Of a stretch of DNA of 12,510 bases, positions 6,374 through 10,886 are shown piece by piece; the first letter of the stretch is position 1; each line of letters begins with the position of its first letter. This stretch comes from Actinomycetota bacterium (GTDB lineage: Bacteria > Actinomycetota > Actinomycetes > Streptosporangiales > Streptosporangiaceae), in the NCBI GenBank assembly GCA_003140115.1, contig PLIQ01000281.1, forward strand, positions 8,634 to 21,143. The letters are read 5' to 3'. The position numbers and the translations under genes are program-made. The notes beneath the pieces are model-generated. The model was not told the origin of the DNA. It did not search any database and saw only the letters and a program-made list of their open reading frames with translations.

Positions 6374-7285
6374 ATGACAATCCTCGACGAGATCCAGACC
6401 AGCATCGCACGGCTGGCCGAGGACGGCGGTTCCTCAGTGGTGGGCATCGGGCAGCGCTGGGGCGTAGGCTCCGGCATCGTGCTCGGCGAGAACCGGGTAC
6501 TGACCAACGCGCACAACGTCCGCGGCAGCCGGGTCACGGTCACCTTCGCCGACGGGCACACCGCCGAGGGGACCGTGGCCGGCACCGACGTCGACGGCGA
6601 CCTCGCCGTGGTCGAGGTCGAGACCGGTCAGACTCCGGCCCTGCCATGGGCCTCCGACGCACCCGCCATCGGGACGCCTGTGTTCGCGCTGGCCAACCCG
6701 GGCGGACGCGGGTTGCGGGTGACGTTCGGGTTCGTCTCCGGTGTCGACCGGAGCTTCCGGGGCCCCCGCGGCCTGCGCATCACCGGCAGCCTCGAGCACA
6801 CGGCCCCGCTGCTGCCGGGCTCCTCGGGCGGCCCGGTCCTGAACGCCGCCGGCCAGCTGCTCGGGATCAACACGAACCGCCTGGGCGAAGGCTTCTACCT
6901 GGCCATTCCCGCCGACGAGGCGCTGCGTGGCCGAGTCGACGCGCTGGCCCGCGGCGAATCTGTCCAGCCGCCCCAGCTGGGCATCGCGATCGCTCCCAGC
7001 CACGTGGCCCGGCGGCTGCGCCGCGCCGTCGGCCTTCCTGACGCCGACGGCCTGCTCATCCGCGAGGTCGCCGAGGACACCCCGGCCGCCCGGGCCGGCC
7101 TGGCCCGCGGCGACCTGATCGTGACAGCCGGCGGCCAGCCCGTCCGCAGCGTCGACGACCTGTCCGGCGCGCTGCGCGCGGCGGCGTCCGCCGGCACCAT
7201 CGAGCTAACCGTGCTGCGGGGTACCGAGGAGCGCACCATCCAGGTCGTGCTCGGCTCCGGCGACCAGGCGGAGGGCCAGTCATAG
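6374..7285 (+). CDS. HtrA/DegP-like serine protease with PDZ domain, no signal peptide
   Basis: 303 residues: a trypsin-like protease domain (about 18-190) and one PDZ domain (about 200-295). The catalytic triad is visible: H47 in LTNAHNV, D76 in DVDGDLAVV and S151 in PLLPGSSGGPV. S150 replaces the common Asn of GNSGGP. The PDZ part contains LGIAIAP, a GLLIREVAEDTPAARAGL-type loop and GDLIVTAGGQPV. Most bacterial HtrA proteins are exported or membrane-anchored. This one starts directly with a short hydrophilic helix (MTILDEIQTSIARL) and shows neither signal peptide nor transmembrane segment, so a cytoplasmic role in protein quality control or regulated cleavage is inferred. It is divergent from the HxlR regulator, whose likely operator covers its promoter. 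AAGGA lies 11 bases before the ATG, a slightly long spacing. Confidence 0.9.
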   Translation: MTILDEIQTSIARLAEDGGSSVVGIGQRWGVGSGIVLGENRVLTNAHNVRGSRVTVTFADGHTAEGTVAGTDVDGDLAVVEVETGQTPALPWASDAPAIGTPVFALANPGGRGLRVTFGFVSGVDRSFRGPRGLRITGSLEHTAPLLPGSSGGPVLNAAGQLLGINTNRLGEGFYLAIPADEALRGRVDALARGESVQPPQLGIAIAPSHVARRLRRAVGLPDADGLLIREVAEDTPAARAGLARGDLIVTAGGQPVRSVDDLSGALRAAASAGTIELTVLRGTEERTIQVVLGSGDQAEGQS

Positions 7286-7330
7286 CCATCCCGCCATGAC
7301 TCGCCCAGCGCGGACGATCTGCAGTAAGAG

Positions 7331-8479
7331 TCAGCCGACTTTCGTCCCGCTTAGCAGACCCGACGGCACCGGCTGATCGTTCTTCAGCGCGTTGAAGAGC
7401 TGCAGTGCCTCGGTGCGATTCCACAGCACCGCGTCGCCGGCGTTCGCCGTAGCGTAGTTGGCGTCGGCGACCGGGACCGTGCCGGTCTGCGGGTTACGCA
7501 GTGCCGTCGCCACCTGGAGCAGGTCGTACAGGTCAGTGCCCTGGTCAACCGAGATCGAGCTGGCGGCAGCGGAGCCGAACGGCAGGGCGACGAACGGGTT
7601 GAGGTACACGCCCGGGCTCGTGGCCTTGTCGAGCAAGGCCTTGAGGAACGCGCGCTGATCCTCGATCCGCTGCAGATCCTCGTCGGCGAACGAATGACGG
7701 TCCCGGACGAAACCCAGCGCCTGCGCGCCGTCCAGGTTGTGGCAGCCCGCCGGGAGGTTGGCGCCGGAGTCGTAGTCGTGCAGCGCCGCCGGAAGGCAAA
7801 TTGTCACCCCGCCGACCTGGTTCACCACGCTGACCAGCCCGCCGAACCCGATCCCCATGTAGTGGTTGATTTGCAGCCCGGTGGCTAGCTCCACGGTCTT
7901 GATCAGCAGCGCCGGCCCGCCGAACCCGAGCGCCGCGTTGATCTTGTTGTCGCCGTAGCCGGGGACCTCCACGTAGGAATCACGCGGGATGCTGACCAGC
8001 ACCGGCTTGCCGCTGCCGATGTGCAGCAGCATCAGCGAGTCGGAGTTCGTGGTACCGAGATCATCGCCGACATGCAGGTTGTCGATCTGCTGCTGGGAAA
8101 GTCCCTTCCGGCTGTCCGAACCGGCGATCAGCCAGTTCTGCCCGGCGGACTGGCCGGAAAAGGCCGGGAGCGCGACCGATCGGTTCAGCTTGGAGTCCAG
8201 GTAGAAGTACGAGCCGGCCAGTGCCGCGACCAAGGCCACCACGACCACGCCGGCGATCAGGGCGATCCGCCGCCCGCGGCGGCCCGGCTGGCCCCAGAAT
8301 CTCCGCCTGCGTCCGGCACCCGGTCCGGCCATCCCCGGCCGCCCCGGCGTGGGCCGCCCCGTCGCAGGCGGCTGGTCGGGCCATCCGTCGCGAGCACCGC
8401 CTGCTGCGCCGCCCGGTGCCTGACCTGTCCCGCGCTGCCCGGGGTCGTCCTGGTACCAACCCTGCGGCCAATCAGTCAT
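7331..8479 (-). CDS. LytR-CpsA-Psr (LCP) family protein
   Basis: 382 residues. A Gly/Pro-rich cytoplasmic N-terminus (1-60) ends in a very basic stretch, followed by one transmembrane helix (about 71-93) and an extracellular LCP domain (about 114-285). Conserved LCP elements are NWLIAGSDSR (115-124), the SDSLMLLHI strand, IPRDSYVEVPGYGDNKINAA (R166, D167, K179), GFVRDRHSF (R259, D260, R261) and the R271/R276 pair in RIEDQR. LCP enzymes transfer polymers from polyprenyl-phosphate carriers onto cell-wall peptidoglycan (teichoic acid, capsule or, in mycolate-containing genera, arabinogalactan). The acceptor and donor here are unknown. The C-terminal part (about 290-382) has no LytR_C domain that I recognise. 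The ATG start has only a weak SD (GAGGGTG about 12 bases upstream). Confidence 0.92.
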   Translation of the reverse strand: MTDWPQGWYQDDPGQRGTGQAPGGAAGGARDGWPDQPPATGRPTPGRPGMAGPGAGRRRRFWGQPGRRGRRIALIAGVVVVALVAALAGSYFYLDSKLNRSVALPAFSGQSAGQNWLIAGSDSRKGLSQQQIDNLHVGDDLGTTNSDSLMLLHIGSGKPVLVSIPRDSYVEVPGYGDNKINAALGFGGPALLIKTVELATGLQINHYMGIGFGGLVSVVNQVGGVTICLPAALHDYDSGANLPAGCHNLDGAQALGFVRDRHSFADEDLQRIEDQRAFLKALLDKATSPGVYLNPFVALPFGSAAASSISVDQGTDLYDLLQVATALRNPQTGTVPVADANYATANAGDAVLWNRTEALQLFNALKNDQPVPSGLLSGTKVG

Positions 8480-8637
8480 GACCCCGACACCCTCGTACGC
8501 CGATACTCCGTCTGGTCGTCATCACTTTAGGTATGGCGACGCACCACTTGGGCCCGGCCCGCCGGTCGCGGCCGGCTGGAATTGAAGAGCGTCGGTCCGG
8601 GCCTGCCCGCCACGACTATTCGTGAGCAGGGGCCGGC

Positions 8638-8666
8638 GAGCCCCCGGGCTCCTGGCCGGGTACCCT
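8638..8666 (+). promoter_or_regulatory. Candidate leaderless promoter with palindrome at the -35 region
   Basis: TACCCT (8661-8666) is a good -10 box exactly seven bases before the ATG at 8674, with no convincing SD, which fits a leaderless start. No -35 match is seen. That position is instead occupied by a perfect palindrome, GAGCCC (8638-8643) and GGGCTC (8646-8651) around CC, which could be an activator or repressor site. Confidence 0.4.
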
Positions 8667-8673
8667 ACGGGGC

Positions 8674-9099
8674 ATGAGACGTGGGGTCATGAACCGGTAC
8701 AAGCCCAGCAGCGAGGCGTCGGCGGCCTACGGGGTCGACGCGGCGCTCGCGGCCCGGCAGGCGGAACTTCTTGACGCGGCGAACGAGGCCGAGACCCAGT
8801 TCCGCCAGGCGCAGTCCCGCCGCACCCCCGACGCCGAGCTGCGCCGGCTCGCGCTGGCCCTGGACTCCGCGCTGACCGACGCCATGCACGCCGCCTTCGC
8901 GACGCAGCGCGCGGAGATCGGCCCGCGCGGCTACGACGACCGCATCTACCGGCGCAAGGCCAAGGCCAAGCCGCACATCCACGCTCTCACCGCCGAGGCC
9001 GAGCGCCTGCTCACCCTGCGCGAAACCCATCGCCTCAACGGCATCCCGGCCGTGACGTTCGAGCCCAGCCCGCTGATGGCCGAGATCACCGAGGTCTGA
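8674..9099 (+). CDS. Hypothetical protein, soluble and helical, Ala/Arg-rich
   Basis: 141 residues; I do not recognise the family. The start is basic (MRRGVMNRYKPSSEASAAYGVD). Residues about 22-85 are a long Ala/Gln/Glu/Arg-rich helical stretch that could form a helical hairpin or coiled coil. A conserved-looking turn GPRGYDDRIYRRKAKAKPHIHALTAEAERLL follows, and a Pro-containing tail ends the protein. There is no signal peptide, membrane segment or Cys. Codon use (G/C in third positions) matches the neighbours, which supports a real gene. The ATG at 8674 fits the -10 spacing for a leaderless start; ATG 8689 (residue 6) is an alternative. It is divergent from the LCP gene, and function cannot be inferred from context. 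Confidence 0.75.
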   Translation: MRRGVMNRYKPSSEASAAYGVDAALAARQAELLDAANEAETQFRQAQSRRTPDAELRRLALALDSALTDAMHAAFATQRAEIGPRGYDDRIYRRKAKAKPHIHALTAEAERLLTLRETHRLNGIPAVTFEPSPLMAEITEV

Positions 9100-9173
9100 G
9101 TCCCGCTTCCCGCGGAATTCATCCCCCGGCCGCGGTGAACCTTTCAGGGTGCCGCGACGTCTCCAGGTAGAAG

Positions 9174-9183
9174 GGACTAGTCC
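9174..9183. promoter_or_regulatory. 10-bp palindrome GGACTAGTCC
   Basis: A perfect palindrome around CTAG, about 75 bases after the hypothetical gene and 95 bases before the array. It could be a protein-binding site; no partner is known. Confidence 0.3.
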
Positions 9184-9208
9184 GGCCCCGGCTGGGCGGT
9201 CTGCGGAA

Positions 9209-9233
9209 TGTATACACAGCAATCGATTGTTGT
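9209..9233. promoter_or_regulatory. Two adjoining palindromes, possible regulator site
   Basis: TGTATACA (9209-9216) is a perfect 8-bp palindrome. It is followed by an 18-bp inverted repeat (9216-9233) with the perfect core CATCGATTG-type sequence CAATCGATTG (9220-9229) and outer ACA/TGT arms, with one mismatched pair. Such adjoining palindromes in a non-coding leader are typical of dimeric regulator sites. Confidence 0.35.
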
Positions 9234-9278
9234 CACCAGGCGTGTCGCTTGCGCCATAGGATCAACAGGGGGCACAGT

Positions 9279-9381
9279 TGGTCTAGGCCACACCACTGGT
9301 CTGGCCCTAAAAATGGTCTAGGCCACTTGGCCGGCTAGGTCTTAGAATGGTCTAGGCCACTTGGTCGGCAGGGCACGAAAA
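9279..9381. repeat. Tandem array of TGGTCTAGGCCA operator-like units, 17-bp phase
   Basis: TGGTCTAGGCCA occurs exactly at 9279-9290, 9314-9325 and 9348-9359. A shortened copy, TGGTCTGGCC, is at 9297-9306 and a degenerate CCGGCTAGGT at 9331-9340. The CTAG (or CTGG) cores start at 9283, 9301, 9318, 9335 and 9352, spaced 18, 17, 17 and 17. At a larger scale this is three copies of a 34-35 bp unit (9279-9313, 9314-9347, 9348-9381), each ending in an A-rich tail; the last two copies are identical over their first 17 bases. The motif differs by one base from the palindrome TGGTCTAGACCA, the core of DasR (GntR/HutC family) operators in Streptomyces. It probably controls the DUF5999-like gene downstream. 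Confidence 0.7.
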
Positions 9382-9418
9382 CTACATAGAAGCGTTATCA
9401 AGTGACACACAGTAGGAC

Positions 9419-9438
9419 CTACTAGTTACAACTAGTAG
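9419..9438. repeat. Perfect 9-bp inverted repeat with CTAG in each arm
   Basis: CTACTAGTT (9419-9427) and AACTAGTAG (9430-9438) are perfect inverted arms separated by AC. Outside them, CACAG (9408-9412) and CTGTG (9444-9448) can extend the structure with internal mismatches. It may be an operator, a cruciform-prone site or, in RNA, a stem with a TACA loop. It lies between the array and the gene at 9585. Confidence 0.5.
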
Positions 9439-9541
9439 TCAGTCTGTGCCAACAGAAACTAGCCGGACGCTACAGAAGGCCAGTCAGAAAACGATTCGCC
9501 TGAGCCATATAACGCTCGCGAGAGCTACGGCACACTAGCAA

Positions 9542-10516
9542 CTATTCGAGAACACACATGAAGAACCAACCAGGAGGCACTGACATGTGCCCACACTCGC
9601 CGCCCTGTCCGGAGGCATCAGCTCCGGACCGCGAAGCGGCGCACACCGTCGTCAGCCACCCTGAGCAGGGCTGGAGCCTGCTCTGCAACGGCATCGTGAT
9701 CTTCGAAGACACGGGCGAACTCTTGCCTGACGGTGCGTGCATCGCACCGCACCGGCCCACGGACCTGGCTTTCGACCGCCCGGCCCGCGTCGTACCGCGG
9801 CACGACGGGCAGGCTCCGGCGGCGTTATCCGCCACCGGCGGCACCAAGCAGGGTGCCTGATCTGCTAACCCCTTTGCTATCTCCCCGTTGAAACCCCTTG
9901 AGCGCAGCGCGCCGGGCAGCCAGTCGGCCACGGCCCCGGCGATGACGGCGCGGTGACCCCTCAGCGAGTGCGTCTCCCCCGGCACCACCACAACGCGGTC
10001 CGCATCGCGGGCCTCGGGGATCCCGAACGGGTCCCGCTCCCCGTTGACGACCAGCACCGCGGCACCGCCCTCCCCCGCAGTACGCAGTTCAGCCAGCCGG
10101 CTCTGTCCCGCCGGGCCCGGCGGCCGGAGCGGAAACGCCAGCGCGATCACGGCCCGGGCCGCGACGGCGGCGGCCGTGCGGCACGCCACCCGCGCTCCGT
10201 TGCTCCGCCCGCCCTGGACGAGCGGGACGCTGGGTACCAGCCCGGTCAGCGCGGCCACGATCTCGACCCACGCGGCGTCCTGGCGGACCGCCGAACCGGG
10301 CGCGCGAGCGCCCCTGATCCGGTACGGCTGGGTGACCCGGGCCACCAGCCCGCCGAGCCCGAGCGCGGCGTCGCGGACAGCCAGCAGGTCGGGTGAGCTC
10401 GCACTGCCGCCCGCCCCGTGCGTGAGCACCAGCAGGAACCGGACCGCGTCGGGCTCCGCCCGGTCGCCTCCGTCCAACTCGGCCCAGGCCGGCCCGGCGC
10501 CGGTCATGATCTCCAC
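9542..10516 (-). CDS. Alpha/beta hydrolase (KANL3/Tex30-like) with unusual antisense C-terminal extension
   Basis: 324 residues from the GTG at 10516 (AGGGGG lies six bases upstream; an ATG at 10507 is also possible). Residues 25-204 are a compact alpha/beta hydrolase: LLVLTHGAGG (28-37, oxyanion loop), nucleophile elbow GGRSNGA with S105, VVNGERDPFG with D162, and PGETHSLRGH with H183. This is the KANL3/Tex30, dienelactone-hydrolase-like group, usually about 200-220 residues. The hydrolase fold ends near WLPGAL (199-204). The remaining 120 residues (codons below about 9904) are Cys/Ser/Arg-rich, without recognisable domain, and lie opposite the DUF5999-like gene. A shift by one base near 9880-9910 would end the protein at a TAG (9879-9877), giving the usual length. 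So this may be a lost stop, a frameshift or a sequence error. Substrate unknown. Confidence 0.8.
   Translation of the reverse strand: MEIMTGAGPAWAELDGGDRAEPDAVRFLLVLTHGAGGSASSPDLLAVRDAALGLGGLVARVTQPYRIRGARAPGSAVRQDAAWVEIVAALTGLVPSVPLVQGGRSNGARVACRTAAAVAARAVIALAFPLRPPGPAGQSRLAELRTAGEGGAAVLVVNGERDPFGIPEARDADRVVVVPGETHSLRGHRAVIAGAVADWLPGALRSRGFNGEIAKGLADQAPCLVPPVADNAAGACPSCRGTTRAGRSKARSVGRCGAMHAPSGKSSPVSSKITMPLQSRLQPCSGWLTTVCAASRSGADASGQGGECGHMSVPPGWFFMCVLE
9572..9577 (+). promoter_or_regulatory. Consensus Shine-Dalgarno site of the DUF5999-like gene
   Basis: AGGAGG lies seven bases before the ATG at 9585, which fixes that start over the in-frame ATG at 9558 (no SD). Confidence 0.85.
9585..9860 (+). 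CDS. Small DUF5999-like protein of unknown function
   Basis: 91 residues from the ATG with a perfect SD. The first 57 residues match, from memory, a small actinobacterial family annotated DUF5999: MCPHSPPCP (1-9), APDREAA, SHPEQGWSLLCNG (24-36), FEDTGELLPDG (40-50) and IAPHRP (53-58). C2, H4 and C8, possibly with C34, could bind a metal; this is inference. The remaining 34 residues are an unconserved-looking Pro/Ala/Arg tail. No signal peptide or membrane segment is seen. The gene follows the operator-like array and lies entirely antisense to the 3' extension of the hydrolase frame. Its match to a known small family, strong SD and long leader favour it over the antisense frame as the real gene here. 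Role unknown. Confidence 0.8.
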   Translation: MCPHSPPCPEASAPDREAAHTVVSHPEQGWSLLCNGIVIFEDTGELLPDGACIAPHRPTDLAFDRPARVVPRHDGQAPAALSATGGTKQGA

Positions 10517-10557
10517 CGCATGCCCCCTGTCCGCCAGCTTGTCGCGCAGGTCGAGCG

Positions 10558-10563
10558 TATAGT
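10558..10563 (+). promoter_or_regulatory. Strong -10 box upstream of dodecin
   Basis: TATAGT is a near-consensus -10. Transcription would start about 10570, giving a leader of about 30 bases that contains AAAGGGA (10588-10594), seven bases or fewer before the dodecin GTG at 10601. No good -35 is seen. An in-frame GTG at 10571 lies exactly seven bases after the box and could be a leaderless alternative start. Confidence 0.5.
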
Positions 10564-10600
10564 CGCGGCGGTGAAGACCTACTCGCGAAAGGGATCACCG

Positions 10601-10819
10601 GTGGCAGAAAACATTTACTCAATCGCCGAGATCGTCGGCTCCTCGACCGACGGCATCGACGACGCGATCAAGGGCGCGGTGGGCCGCGCTTCGGAGACCC
10701 TGCACAACCTGGACTGGTTCGAGGTCACCGGGATGCGCGGCCGCATCGAGGACGACGGGCTCTGTCACTTCCAGGTCACCGTGAAGGTCGGCTTCCGGCT
10801 CGACGAGCGGTCCGCCTGA
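10601..10819 (+). CDS. Dodecin family flavin-binding protein
   Basis: 72 residues, matching dodecin throughout: IYSIAEIVGSSTDGIDDAI (5-23), ASETLHNLDWFEVT (30-43), GRIEDDG and HFQVTVKVGFRLDE (56-69). W39 (flavin-stacking Trp) and Q58 (flavin H-bonding Gln) are present. Dodecins form hollow dodecamers that bind and store riboflavin, FMN or related flavins in pairs and protect against flavin photochemistry. The GTG at 10601 with AAAGGGA upstream gives the normal family length; the in-frame GTG at 10571 would add ten residues. It is a single gene, divergent from the hydrolase and followed by the MFS gene after 67 bases. Confidence 0.95.
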   Translation: MAENIYSIAEIVGSSTDGIDDAIKGAVGRASETLHNLDWFEVTGMRGRIEDDGLCHFQVTVKVGFRLDERSA

Positions 10820-10886
10820 CCGGCGCCTCCCGCCCGGTTCCCGTGGTGCGCTTAGGCTCAAGGGACGGGGCTGGACGGAGAGGCTG

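Larger units (their letters stand above)
9100..9584. other. 485-bp AT-richer, CTAG-rich non-coding region
   Basis: No convincing gene lies on either strand here, apart from the last 43 bases of the hydrolase frame on the - strand. Base composition drops sharply from about 9200: bases 9361-9420 are 29/60 G+C by hand count, against roughly 70% in neighbouring genes. CTAG occurs nine times between 9177 and 9538, about as often as in the rest of the window together. The region holds several palindromes and the operator-like array listed separately. It is probably a long regulatory leader for the DUF5999-like gene; a small RNA cannot be excluded. Confidence 0.6.

Noticed and set aside
7297..7333. 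TGACTC/GAGTCA inverted repeat between the converging protease and LCP genes, as a terminator
   Set aside because: Only 6-bp arms around a 25-base loop and no T tract; likely chance. I see no clear terminator in this gap.
9230..9262. TTGTCA ... TAGGAT as a promoter for the DUF5999-like gene
   Set aside because: The boxes fit individually, but the 21-bp spacer is too long for a confident call.
9279..9381. Array considered as a CRISPR
   Set aside because: Units are 17 or 34 bp with no unique spacers of constant length, the motif is palindromic and operator-like, and no cas gene is nearby.
9100..9540. tRNA or known small RNA in the AT-richer region
   Set aside because: No cloverleaf, no T-loop consensus and no recognisable 6S, tmRNA or riboswitch core was seen by eye.
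9840..9857. GGCACC/GGTGCC hairpin at the end of the DUF5999-like gene as a terminator
   Set aside because: The arms are perfect, but it lies wholly within the coding sequence before the stop and has no T tract; not strong enough to list.
10418..10600. Upstream extension of the dodecin frame
   Set aside because: It would overlap the start of the hydrolase gene and adds no dodecin homology; SD and family length support 10601.
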